A DNA stretch of 64,000 nt from Spartinivicinus ruber. Its GTDB lineage: Bacteria > Pseudomonadota > Gammaproteobacteria > Pseudomonadales > Zooshikellaceae. The notes below the pieces were generated by a model, which made no database searches, was not told the DNA's origin, and was given only the letters and a program-made list of their open reading frames with translations. The stretch is taken from the NCBI RefSeq assembly GCF_011009015.1, contig NZ_CP048878.1, positions 1,353,501 to 1,417,500 of the forward strand, read 5' to 3'. Made by a program: the position numbers and the translations under genes. This document shows positions 49,242 through 57,818 of this stretch, piece by piece; within the stretch, counting starts at the first letter, position 1; every line of letters begins with the position of its first letter.

Positions 49242-50639
49242 TTATTGTAAGAGTTCTCTCATTTTATCGATTTTTCTGTACAAATCATGGCCATAGTTTG
49301 AGATGCCTCGCTGTCGTATTATATCTAAGTTTACATTAGGGCCTAATAGTTTATGTGGATAACCCATATTGTATAGGTATCCTGAAAGCTCTATTTTGTA
49401 GCGATCAAAGTCATTTTTAGTGTAGCTAGGGTAAATTTGTGAAAGCATATCAGCAAGGTACTTAGTAACAACAGCAATATTCACTTGTTCATTATTTAAC
49501 AGTTTAATAACATCAACTCTATTGCAGTAAGTTAACTTTTTATCTACTCTTGCAGTTTCAGCAACTCTTCTAATTTGTATTTCAACGTCGCCAAAAGAGG
49601 TTTTTTCTGGAGCCCGAGTAATTTCTAGCCATTCAGTCATTGACCTTACTTCATGACCAACTATATTCAATAAGCCAGCGTCTCCTCCTACTTCTGACCA
49701 AGCTATTCCAGCAATAACTTCAGGCATGATGTTATGCCTTCTAGCTGATAAAGTAATACCTGTTTTATTATCTTTTACCCAGGAATTTTTAAACTGAGCT
49801 AAGTTAGATTGCGCTGGATCGCCACCAAGACCAACAGCCCGCATAGCTTTAACAAAAGCATGGCCTAGGTAGTCCAAGTTATCCCAATCATGATCAGGCT
49901 GTTTTGATTCTTTAATTAACTCCTTATACTCGTCATGAGTACAAATATTAGTGCCAAATAGACTATCTTTATTTACATTTTTACAAAATGTGACTTTTAA
50001 CTTGCCAATTGCTGAAAAAATTTCAGTACGTAACTTGACTTCATGTATTTGATGTTGGGAGGCATGTATCTGCGTTTTGTCATACATTAGTGAATCATTA
50101 AGTGGGCTTAACTGCTTGCTTATTTCAAGCTCAGCTTGTCCTGCTGGAATTTTTAAGATTGCTATTCCTTGTTCATTAGTTTTACTTCCATTAACAGATG
50201 CACCTGGAATAGGGCAACCTTTAAAATCAACAACTTTAATAGTTACATCAACCATGTTTTGATTTTGTAAAGGTGCCACAAACTGAGAGGCTAAGCTTTC
50301 AGGTGTTACGTTATTCAGGTTCACATCTTTAAGTAATCCTGCTGCTTCAAGGTCTTCTTTAGCAGAGCTTGTAGAGCTAAAATTAACTTGATCAAAGCCA
50401 AGCTGAGTACTTGAGTCATTAGTAACAAGAACATTACCATTGCTCACTTTACTGCCAACCATGGCAATTGGCTTATTATCAACTTTAATACATGGATGCC
50501 CAGTAAGTATAACACTGCCATCACTCAGCTTATCCCCAACACGAGCAACAGGTTTACCACTTTCTATATGATTGGGACTGCCTTCAACTACCGTATTTCC
50601 ACCTGAATCTTTATCGCCAATGCGTACCCACTGAATCAT
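49242..50639 (-). CDS. PAAR-domain type VI secretion effector
   Basis: The start is ATG 50639 rather than the TTG upstream. 465 residues. The PAAR cap is about 1-80 ('VRIGDKDSGGNTVVEGSPNH', 'PVARVGDKLSDGSVILTGHP'). A beta-rich middle is about 125-215. A C-terminal domain at about 290-400 has 'IAGIAWSEVGGDAGLLNIVG' and 'KTSFGDVEIQIRRVAETA', resembling lysozyme-like T6SS effectors with a catalytic Glu in W-x-E-x-GG. It would be delivered on the VgrG spike; the small gene downstream may protect the producer. Confidence 0.75.
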   Translation of the reverse strand: MIQWVRIGDKDSGGNTVVEGSPNHIESGKPVARVGDKLSDGSVILTGHPCIKVDNKPIAMVGSKVSNGNVLVTNDSSTQLGFDQVNFSSTSSAKEDLEAAGLLKDVNLNNVTPESLASQFVAPLQNQNMVDVTIKVVDFKGCPIPGASVNGSKTNEQGIAILKIPAGQAELEISKQLSPLNDSLMYDKTQIHASQHQIHEVKLRTEIFSAIGKLKVTFCKNVNKDSLFGTNICTHDEYKELIKESKQPDHDWDNLDYLGHAFVKAMRAVGLGGDPAQSNLAQFKNSWVKDNKTGITLSARRHNIMPEVIAGIAWSEVGGDAGLLNIVGHEVRSMTEWLEITRAPEKTSFGDVEIQIRRVAETARVDKKLTYCNRVDVIKLLNNEQVNIAVVTKYLADMLSQIYPSYTKNDFDRYKIELSGYLYNMGYPHKLLGPNVNLDIIRQRGISNYGHDLYRKIDKMRELLQ

Positions 50640-50746
50640 TATACTGCACCACAACTGCTTACTGTCTTTGTAGCGAGCAGTTTATATGGCACTAGTAGGA
50701 TGTGCTGGTATTGATTCAGATTTGGATTTTTCGTAACAAGCAGAAA

Positions 50747-51625
50747 TTATGTAGTTTTATTATTCCCTACCAAGTGTCGTAGTTTGCTTTTTAACTGTTG
50801 GCTTAATTCGATAACGTGAGGCAAATGTTCTCGTTGTTTATTTAAGTAAAGGTATACATCTAATGAGCCAATTTCCTCTTCGCCAATTATTTTGACTAAT
50901 CTAGATTCACTTTTAACAAAACAACAGGGTAACATCGCTAAACCAGCGTTATCAGTAGCTGCTGTCAACCGTGCATGAGGGCTATTGCTACGATAGGATC
51001 GTTTCATTTTTGCAGACTTTTTAAGCCAACCAGAAGGAGCAAGGTGTTCGCCACTGTCTTCAAAGTCAACCAGCCAATGATCTTCTAGCTTTATTTTCTT
51101 TTTATTTTTTGAGTGTTTTTTCAAATACTCGGGAGTGCCGTAAAGAGCAAAAGGTACTGAATACGCGCCAAGGCAAGCATAATTACTTGGTGCCGTTTTA
51201 TTCCATAACAAGGCAATATCTGTCTCTGAAAACCGAGCTAATGGGCTGGCCGTAAAACATTGCACCATTAGCTCAGGATGCAATTCACTTAATGGGATAA
51301 TAATTTTAGACGTCAACAACCCGGATATTATCTCTGGTGCAAACAGTCGAACGGTACCCGTCAACCCAACTTCTTCTTGCAAAATAGATTTTACTTCAGC
51401 AGCAGCTAATACCATTTTTTCTATGAAGGGCAAAAGCGCTAACCCTGTGGGGGTAAGGGTACAACCTGATGGGTCTGCATCAAGAAGATGGGTTTGTACA
51501 GCCTTTTGAAAGCTTTTTATATTTCGTGAGACAGTTGCCTCTGATACCCCGAACTCAGTAGCTGCCGCCACCATGGTACCGTGCCTTGCAACAGCATGAA
51601 AATAGCGCAAATGATCCCAGTTCAT
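50747..51625 (-). CDS. LysR-family transcription regulator
   Basis: 292 residues. The N-terminal winged HTH (about 1-60: 'WDHLRYFHAVARHGTMVAAA', 'SEATVSRNIKSFQKAVQ') is followed by an effector domain. It is divergent from the cupin gene 107 bases away, which it most likely controls. Inducer unknown. Confidence 0.9.
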   Translation of the reverse strand: MNWDHLRYFHAVARHGTMVAAATEFGVSEATVSRNIKSFQKAVQTHLLDADPSGCTLTPTGLALLPFIEKMVLAAAEVKSILQEEVGLTGTVRLFAPEIISGLLTSKIIIPLSELHPELMVQCFTASPLARFSETDIALLWNKTAPSNYACLGAYSVPFALYGTPEYLKKHSKNKKKIKLEDHWLVDFEDSGEHLAPSGWLKKSAKMKRSYRSNSPHARLTAATDNAGLAMLPCCFVKSESRLVKIIGEEEIGSLDVYLYLNKQREHLPHVIELSQQLKSKLRHLVGNNKTT

Positions 51626-51732
51626 AATCTATACCTACAAAAATGCAAGATGGTCTTTCATATTTGTCTATTTATAATACATTTTAAGTGTTATATGCTA
51701 GTAGCCAGTTGTACTATTGAGGTGTTGTAAAG

Positions 51733-52047
51733 ATGAATCACACGAATTTCCCCTTGAAAATTCAGCAGCTGGAAACATTTAGTAATCGATTCGAGGCTTT
51801 TAAGCTTAACGCCGAAAACTGCAAAGTATTATTTGCCATGTATCCAGGTGGATCAGTAATAGAGCCTCATAGCCACAATACTGGTAACTGCGGGGTCGTT
51901 ACTCGCGGCAAACTATATCTGACCGTTGATGGGCAAGAGAGCGAATATAGCCCTGGTGACTGGTACCAAGTCAGTACAAATCAAGTGCATTCTGCAAGGT
52001 TTTTAGAAGACACTGAGGCAATTGAGTTTTGGTTTTCTGATAAATAA
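51733..52047 (+). CDS. Cupin-domain protein
   Basis: 104 residues. A single cupin barrel: 'PGGSVIEPHSHNTGNCGVVT' supplies metal-binding His residues, and 'SPGDWYQVSTNQVHSARFLE' the second His motif. Probably a small metal-dependent enzyme or sensor. Its promoter region is shared with the divergent LysR gene. Confidence 0.85.
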   Translation: MNHTNFPLKIQQLETFSNRFEAFKLNAENCKVLFAMYPGGSVIEPHSHNTGNCGVVTRGKLYLTVDGQESEYSPGDWYQVSTNQVHSARFLEDTEAIEFWFSDK

Positions 52048-52262
52048 CGCAGTATAGAATCAATTTAATATTTAAATATCTAGTTAAAGGATTATTAGAA
52101 TGTCTGGAGCGCCTCCATGGGGTCGCTTTCCCCTGACTAGGAAAAATCTACATAAAAAAAATGAACATGATAAACCAGGGGTAAGTTCGAGCCGCGACAA
52201 AAGAAAGAAAACGATAAAATGTTTAAGTTAAACCCTCTCCGCTGGAGAGGGACTATAAGACA
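52048..52262. other. Gap with GC-rich hairpin
   Basis: No gene. CCCTCTCC-GCT-GGAGAGGG (52234-52252) is a perfect 8-base hairpin just after AGTTAAA, without a T-run. It separates convergent genes. Confidence 0.5.
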
Positions 52263-52502
52263 TTAGCAGTGGTTGTTTAAATTGATTTTTCCAAGGAGTG
52301 TACCAAGCACTTGGCAGCAGTATTCAATAGTAGAAATAATTTCACATAAATCTTTTTCTGATAATTGAACTTGATTGTCTGAATCACTTTTTTGCTGATT
52401 TTCTTCCTGATAGATCTCTATAAGAGGTTTAGTAACTTTGAGTATTTTAATAAGGTTGATTGTTGCTAGAGGATTGGATTTCCAGGGGTTGTTTTTGGAC
52501 AT
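52263..52502 (-). CDS. Small hypothetical protein, 79 aa
   Basis: A 79-residue acidic protein, helical, with Cys in the C-terminal half ('LCEIISTIEYCCQVLGTLLG'). No recognised family. AAAGGAT-type ribosome-binding sequence lies upstream of the ATG. Confidence 0.45.
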   Translation of the reverse strand: MSKNNPWKSNPLATINLIKILKVTKPLIEIYQEENQQKSDSDNQVQLSEKDLCEIISTIEYCCQVLGTLLGKINLNNHC

Positions 52503-52846
52503 ATAAATAATCCTTTTATAGAGATGACCTTGTATCTAGAACAGCGATTTCACTAAATATTTTGATTAATTAAATTAATAATGTTGGCTGGGTGTTCCGT
52601 TCGCAAACTTTCCTCCTAATTTTTGACTATCTCAGGTGCTAGCTTCTAAGAACTTGCGTTCAAGCAGCTAAAAAAGAAATTACAATTAATCATATGTGAA
52701 GTAAATCATATTCCATTGAGTGATAATTGAGCATTTGTAAATTTCCCAAATCGTGTTGGATTTTAGCATCAGCTTTTTGGGATTTTTCAAAAACTGGGAG
52801 TGAAATTCATACGAAATATTCGTTATAGACCCATAATGAAAGCATT
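52503..52846. promoter_or_regulatory. Divergent promoter region with operator
   Basis: About 340 bases without a gene. ACGAA-ATA-TTCGT (52811-52823) is a perfect inverted repeat 23 bases before the HTH gene start, likely its autoregulatory operator. Confidence 0.5.
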
Positions 52847-53206
52847 ATGAAGAGAAGTACCAAAGTGAGTCCAGAAGTAAAGGCAGTCGGGGATAGGCTT
52901 AGAGGAGCAATTGATAATCATTCATTGTCTGTTGAACAAGTTGGACAAAAGATAGGGCTTAGCTCATCACAACTTTATGATCGTATGAAGTATGGCAATC
53001 TAAAGCTACAAGAAGCTGTCGTACTTAGTCAGCTGCTTGATATCGATTTGGCCTGGCTAGCAATGGGATATGAAGAAATTCCAAACTTGGAAGGAATTGT
53101 CACCAAGTTCATTGAGCTTTACCAAACTAAACCAGAAACCGTTGAGAGTTTGTTAACGACTATTGACTGGCTGTGGTTTGAGGAAAGGTATAGAGGCAAC
53201 AAGTAG
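52847..53206 (+). CDS. Small helix-turn-helix regulator
   Basis: 119 residues. An HTH at about 15-70 ('RLRGAIDNHSLSVEQVGQKI', 'SSSQLYDRMKYGNLKLQEAV') is followed by a helical tail. It lies 248 bases inside the right attachment site, and it probably regulates the island end or itself through the upstream inverted repeat. Confidence 0.7.
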   Translation: MKRSTKVSPEVKAVGDRLRGAIDNHSLSVEQVGQKIGLSSSQLYDRMKYGNLKLQEAVVLSQLLDIDLAWLAMGYEEIPNLEGIVTKFIELYQTKPETVESLLTTIDWLWFEERYRGNK

Positions 53207-53453
53207 ATTGATAGCCTAAGTATGGGTGAAGCCTCATCAATGATTGTGGGGAACGATTGAAGTACCCATGCTGCTAACCTGTTGATTTATAGTGAACTAT
53301 TTGGGGAAGTATGGGGAAATCGTGGGTACTGCGTGGGGAATTCGGCGCTAAAAAAGGGGGAATTTAGGCAGTACCTGCACTAAAGTTTGATTTAAGTATG
53401 TTAGCTAAGTGTTTGATATTAAAAGAGATATGTAATTTTAAAATGTGTGGAAG
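53207..53453. other. Island right end with repeated TGGGGAA motifs
   Basis: No gene. TGGGGAA occurs four times (53247, 53302, 53312, 53334), within 95 bases and 115-210 bases from the attachment core. Such spaced short repeats suit arm-type binding sites of the integrase. Confidence 0.5.
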
Positions 53454-53479
53454 TGGTGGAGGCGGCGGGAATTGAACCC
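53454..53479. other. Attachment site, right (inside ssrA)
   Basis: 26 bases identical to 10206-10231. They form the last bases of tmRNA including CCA, so insertion restores the gene. Confidence 0.85.
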
Positions 53480-53824
53480 GCGTCCGCCAGCTCTCTGCCT
53501 TCGGCTCTACATGTTTAGATTCGTCTATTTAGTTAGCTCAAAACAACCCGACGATCAGGATGTAATAAGCGAGCCTGAAAATTAGTTTAACTGATCCGCC
53601 TCAGGCATGCTTCACAGCGATCTTGTTTAAATTGACAGTTGAAACCAGCCAACAAGTAAGCCAATTACAACCGCTAGCTGGGTATTAAGCAGCTAGAGCG
53701 CCTTGGGCGCCGAAGTTATCGTCGTTTGCGATTACTATTTTGCAGCTTTTGATTTACGAGATTGGCTGCCATCTCGACATGCACCTGAAGGTTTCGTAAC
53801 CGTCGTCGAATCCAAATCGCCCCC
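53454..53824 (-). ncRNA. ssrA: Transfer-messenger RNA
   Basis: 371 bases. The 5' end reads GGGGGCGATTTGGATTCGACG and the 3' end closes with ...TTCAATTCCCGCCGCCTCC-ACCA. The resume codon GCA opens a tag ANDDNFGAQGALAA followed by TAA. The T-arm TTCAATTC is present. It rescues stalled ribosomes with SmpB, whose gene lies just beyond its 5' end. Its 3' end is the integration site of the island. Confidence 0.95.
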
Positions 53825-53888
53825 GAAACCTTAATGGATATTAGTTAAGATAAGGGTTTTGGGATTAAGTTTCAACCCTAAAATAAAA

Positions 53889-54365
53889 CTAGTGGCGCAT
53901 AAGCCGTTGCTTTTGTTTTTGCCAGTCTTTTTCTTTTTCAGCTGCTCGCTTATCGTAATCTTTTTTGCCTCTAGCGATAGCAATTTCGCACTTAACCAGA
54001 TGTTTTTTCCAGTAAAGGGCAGTACAGATACAGGTTTGCCCCTTTTGTTGGGTAATGGAAAATAATTTGGCTAATTCTTTGCGGTGAAGTAGTAATTTTC
54101 TATCTCGTTGAGGGTCTGCTACAACATGGGTGGATACAGTGCTTAAAGGAGTAATGTTGGCACCTACCAGCCAGGCTTCACCATCCTTTAGTAATACATA
54201 GCTATCTACTAGTTGCACTTTGCCTGCGCGGAGGCTTTTGAGTTCCCAGCCAGATAAGGCTATTCCCGCCTCAAACCGTTCATCGATATGGTAGTCGTGG
54301 CGTGCTTTTTTATTGAGAACAATTGTACTGCTGGACTGACCAGACTTTTTCTGTTTCTTTACCAT
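53889..54365 (-). CDS. smpB: SmpB, tmRNA-binding protein
   Basis: 158 residues. '[20 protein letters not shown]', '[20 protein letters not shown]' and the C-terminal '[20 protein letters not shown]' match SmpB, which delivers tmRNA to stalled ribosomes. It is immediately upstream of ssrA on the same strand, the usual arrangement. Confidence 0.95.
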   Translation of the reverse strand: MVKKQKKSGQSSSTIVLNKKARHDYHIDERFEAGIALSGWELKSLRAGKVQLVDSYVLLKDGEAWLVGANITPLSTVSTHVVADPQRDRKLLLHRKELAKLFSITQQKGQTCICTALYWKKHLVKCEIAIARGKKDYDKRAAEKEKDWQKQKQRLMRH

Positions 54366-54541
54366 AGTGGCATATTATACGGTTATATAACAAAATGTGC
54401 TATTACTCTGTGGTATATGTTCTTGTTTGACAGGGGTAAATGACTAAAATGCCACATCTTAACCTGTTAAGTGTTACTAGCGCTAAGCTCGTTATGCTTT
54501 CTGGGTTTGTATACGCCAATTAAAACTACAAGAGGTTACAC

Positions 54542-55912
54542 ATGGCTGAAGCGCATAAGGCTGTAAGTGGGACTTGGGCCACGCGGTGGACTTTTATTTT
54601 GGCTGCTACTGGGTCGGCAGTCGGTTTGGGGAACATTTGGAAATTTCCATATATTACTGGGGAGTATGGGGGAGGTGCGTTTGTTTTAGTTTATTTAGCC
54701 TGTATTGCAGTGGTGGGGATTCCCATCATGATGTCAGAAGTGTTGATTGGGCGTCATGCTCGTCGCAATCCCATTGATGCAATGGGTGATCTTGCTGTAG
54801 AGTCCGGCTCGACAAGGGCATGGAGTTTAGTTGGCTGGATGGGGGTGCTAGCTGGCTTCTTTATTTTGTCGTTTTACAGTGTTATAGCAGGTTGGGCCCT
54901 TAATTATACAGCCGATATTGGTATGGGTTTGTTTAATGGGGTTAGTGCAGAACAAACTGGAAAAATGTTTGGTGAGTTAACGGGAGACCCTAGAAGACTC
55001 ATTTTTTGGCATACCTTGTTTATGATTTTGACAGCAATCATCATTGCCAGAGGTATTCACAGAGGCCTGGAAGCCAGTGTGCGAATTATGATGCCTGCAT
55101 TATTTATCTTGCTGTTAGTTATGGTGGGTTACAGTATTACTAGCACAGATAAGTTCGGAGAGGGGGTAAAATTTTTATTTGCCTTTGACTTCAGTAAGCT
55201 AACGGGTGAGGCTGTATTAGCTGCTATGGGGCATGCATTCTTTACTTTAAGTCTGGGTATGGGTGCAATCATGACTTATGGTGCCTATATGCCAAAACAG
55301 GCTTCTATTGGGGGTACTGTTGTGACAATTGCTGTGCTGGATACAGTTGTAGCATTAGTCGCGGGTATGGCTATATTCCCAATTGTATTTGCCAATGGTT
55401 TAGAACCTAGCGCAGGCCCAGGTTTGCTGTTTGTCTCGTTACCTCAAGCTTTTGGTAGCATGGGTGGTGGACAGATTTTTGGCACTATTTTCTTCTTGCT
55501 GGTTTCTATTGCTGCTTTAAGTTCGGCCATTTCCCTAATTGAGCCTGCGGTTGCTTATATAGTTCAGCGCCATAATGTTTCTCGAGTTACTGCTACTATT
55601 AGTTTTAGTGTGATTGTATGGCTACTTGGGTTGGGTACAGTATTCTCATTTAATGAATGGGCAGAGGCAAAACTGTTTGGTAAGACATTCTTTGACCTAC
55701 TGGATTTTCTAACAGCCAATATTATGCTGCCACTAGGTGGTTTGCTGATATCAATATTTGCAGGTTGGATATTAAAACGCTCAATTGTGTTAAATGAATT
55801 GGCGATGCAAAACCTGGTGCGTTTTAATACATGGCGTGCTGCTGCTCGGGTGTTTTCGCCGTTAGCTGTGCTTGTGATATTTGTGGTGACGTTGTATAAA
55901 GCGATTAGTTAA
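54542..55912 (+). CDS. Sodium-dependent transporter of the NSS/SNF family
   Basis: 456 residues. 'WATRWTFILAATGSAVGLGN' then 'IWKFPYITGEYGGGAFVLVY' is the signature first helix with unwound GSAVGLGNIWKFP. About 11 transmembrane helices follow. It couples Na+ to uptake of an amino acid or similar compound; substrate unknown. AGAGG precedes the ATG. Confidence 0.9.
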   Translation: MAEAHKAVSGTWATRWTFILAATGSAVGLGNIWKFPYITGEYGGGAFVLVYLACIAVVGIPIMMSEVLIGRHARRNPIDAMGDLAVESGSTRAWSLVGWMGVLAGFFILSFYSVIAGWALNYTADIGMGLFNGVSAEQTGKMFGELTGDPRRLIFWHTLFMILTAIIIARGIHRGLEASVRIMMPALFILLLVMVGYSITSTDKFGEGVKFLFAFDFSKLTGEAVLAAMGHAFFTLSLGMGAIMTYGAYMPKQASIGGTVVTIAVLDTVVALVAGMAIFPIVFANGLEPSAGPGLLFVSLPQAFGSMGGGQIFGTIFFLLVSIAALSSAISLIEPAVAYIVQRHNVSRVTATISFSVIVWLLGLGTVFSFNEWAEAKLFGKTFFDLLDFLTANIMLPLGGLLISIFAGWILKRSIVLNELAMQNLVRFNTWRAAARVFSPLAVLVIFVVTLYKAIS

Positions 55913-55958
55913 CCACGTATTCAATTAGCCAGTTATTGTTTGGATTGTCATAAACCCT

Positions 55959-56390
55959 ATGACACAAATCAGTCGTTCAGCCCTGGTCCTCTACTCGGCC
56001 AGGGCAATGTTTAATCTTGTCAATGATATTAAATCTTATCCCCATTTCCTGCCTTGGTGTGTTGATACCACCATACACGAGCAAACAGATAAGTTAGTAG
56101 AAGCAACTCTTTTCTTAGCAAAAGGAGGGTTGAAGCATAGCTTTACTACTCGAAACCAACTTGATTACGGTAATACCATTACCATGGAGCTGGTCGAAGG
56201 ACCTTTTAAAAATTTGACTGGTGAGTGGGAATTTCTGCCATTAGAAGAAAATGCCTGTAAAGTTTCTTTAGAGTTACACTTTGAGTTTTCAAGTAAAGTG
56301 ATGGAAGCCACCATAGGTAGTTTGTTTAATGGTGCTGCTAACACCATGGTGGATGCATTTTGTAAACGAGCAAAAGAATATTATGGCTGA
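55959..56390 (+). CDS. ratA: RatA / Coq10-type START-domain protein
   Basis: 143 residues. 'TQISRSALVLYSARAMFNLV', 'YPHFLPWCVDTTIHE' and 'LVEGPFKNLTGEWEFLPLEE' match RatA/Coq10 proteins, which affect ribosome subunit joining in E. coli and ubiquinone handling in others. It overlaps rnfH, a pairing seen widely in gammaproteobacteria. Confidence 0.9.
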   Translation: MTQISRSALVLYSARAMFNLVNDIKSYPHFLPWCVDTTIHEQTDKLVEATLFLAKGGLKHSFTTRNQLDYGNTITMELVEGPFKNLTGEWEFLPLEENACKVSLELHFEFSSKVMEATIGSLFNGAANTMVDAFCKRAKEYYG

Positions 56391-56697
56391 AGAAATTCAA
56401 GTAGAGGTGGCCTATGCTTTGCCTCATAAACAAAAAATTATCACTATGACTGTTCCCAAAGGAATTACTGTATATGAAGCAGCACGACAGTCTGGAATTG
56501 ATCAGGTGTTTCCTGAAATAGACTGGGAAAACTGTAAATATGGTGTGTTAGGTAAGGCGGTAGCTAAACCGAAAGAAAGAGTTTTAGAGCAGGGTGAGCG
56601 GGTTGAAATTTACCGGCCACTTATTGCAGACCCTAAAGAGGTTAGAAAAAAACGAGCTGCTCAAGCCAAACAAAAGCGGGAAGCTGAGCAGCCGTAA
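56383..56697 (+). CDS. rnfH: RnfH-family protein (RatB)
   Basis: The start is ATG 56383, overlapping the ratA stop. 104 residues. 'QVEVAYALPHKQKIITMTVP' and 'DWENCKYGVLGKAVAKPKER' match the RnfH ubiquitin-like family. Exact role not settled. Confidence 0.9.
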   Translation: MAEEIQVEVAYALPHKQKIITMTVPKGITVYEAARQSGIDQVFPEIDWENCKYGVLGKAVAKPKERVLEQGERVEIYRPLIADPKEVRKKRAAQAKQKREAEQP

Positions 56698-56786
56698 TAT
56701 TTAAAGAATTTACTGACAGTGGAGGGGATGCATTAACTGATTTGCTTTAGTTAATAGATATCCTCAAGTCTAACTACTAGTGAGAG

Positions 56787-57251
56787 CTACTCAATAATAT
56801 TCTCAATTACTCCTTCTTCAATGGGAGCTGCTTTAGTCTCGCTAGAGTCATCAGTTGATACTGCTTGTTGTGGTTGAGTGATGGCTGGTGTTGGCTCTGG
56901 GCGGAAGTCGCCAGTAAAGTGGCTGAGTTTGCCATCGTTAAAAAACAAGCTCACTGTTTCTTGAACACGCGTTTTCCCGCCTGGCTGAAAGCTATAAATA
57001 TAGTCCCAACGCTCTTGCTGAAAGGTATCAACGAGTAGTGGCGTACCCATAACGTAACGAACCTGCCGTTTAGTCATACCTGGCCTAAGTTGATTAATCA
57101 TTTCTTGAGTAACAACGTTGCCTTGCTGAACATCAATTTTATGTACACCAGGAAAACTGATTGTTTGCCGCTCATTTTCACTAAAAAAAGAGCAGGCGGA
57201 TAAAGATGTTAAGCTTAATAAAATAATGAGTCGCATTATGGTCTTTTGCAT
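56787..57251 (-). CDS. bamE: BamE, outer-membrane assembly lipoprotein
   Basis: The start is ATG 57251, giving a lipoprotein signal '[13 protein letters not shown]' with lipidated Cys20. 154 residues. '[20 protein letters not shown]' and '[20 protein letters not shown]' match SmpA/BamE, which supports BamA in inserting outer-membrane proteins. Divergent from fur, with which it is often linked. Confidence 0.9.
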   Translation of the reverse strand: MQKTIMRLIILLSLTSLSACSFFSENERQTISFPGVHKIDVQQGNVVTQEMINQLRPGMTKRQVRYVMGTPLLVDTFQQERWDYIYSFQPGGKTRVQETVSLFFNDGKLSHFTGDFRPEPTPAITQPQQAVSTDDSSETKAAPIEEGVIENIIE

Positions 57252-57342
57252 CTTGGATAGACTTCCACTATCTTGGGTCAAAATGTGATAATACCTTACT
57301 TCTTGGCATCTGCTAAGTGCACTGTTTATATAGGATAGGGTT

Positions 57343-57744
57343 GTGGAAAATCAAGAGTTACGAAAGGCAGGCCTCAAAGTTACCTTGCCTCGGGTAAAAA
57401 TTTTGCAAATTCTCGAAAGCAATGAGCAGCGTCATATGAGTGCAGAAGATGTATATAAAGCACTTATGGATGCTGATGAAGATGTAGGTTTGGCGACCGT
57501 TTATCGGGTTTTAACCCAGTTTGAAAGCGCAGGGCTAGTGGTTCGGCATAATTTTGATGGGGGCCACTCGGTATTTGAGCTGGCTCAGGGAGACCATCAT
57601 GATCATATGGTGTGTATGGAAACTGGAGAAATTGTTGAGTTTTGTGACAAGGATATCGAACGGTTGCAACATGAAATTGCCGAAAAATACGGTTTTGAGC
57701 TGATAGATCACAGTTTGGTTCTTTATGTAAGGCCAAAAAAATAA
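57343..57744 (+). CDS. fur: Ferric uptake regulator Fur
   Basis: 133 residues from GTG. '[20 protein letters not shown]' opens the winged helix, and '[20 protein letters not shown]' the recognition region. Metal ligands are in '[18 protein letters not shown]'. It lacks the longer His/Cys-rich C-terminus of E. coli Fur (148 residues). Fe(II)-bound Fur represses iron uptake genes. Confidence 0.95.
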   Translation: MENQELRKAGLKVTLPRVKILQILESNEQRHMSAEDVYKALMDADEDVGLATVYRVLTQFESAGLVVRHNFDGGHSVFELAQGDHHDHMVCMETGEIVEFCDKDIERLQHEIAEKYGFELIDHSLVLYVRPKK

Positions 57745-57762
57745 TTTAAACGAATTGTTATG

Positions 57763-57788
57763 AAAAAGCCGACTGATGTCGGTTTTTT
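57763..57788. terminator. Bidirectional terminator between fur and recN
   Basis: AAAAAGCCGAC-TGAT-GTCGG followed by TTTTTT, with an A-run on the other side. Serves both convergent genes. Confidence 0.8.
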
Positions 57789-57818
57789 CATTTATTGATG
57801 TTGTCTCAGTAAAGTAAA

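Noticed and set aside
53859-54065. Rightward ORF over smpB
   Set aside because: Shadow of the smpB gene on the other strand.
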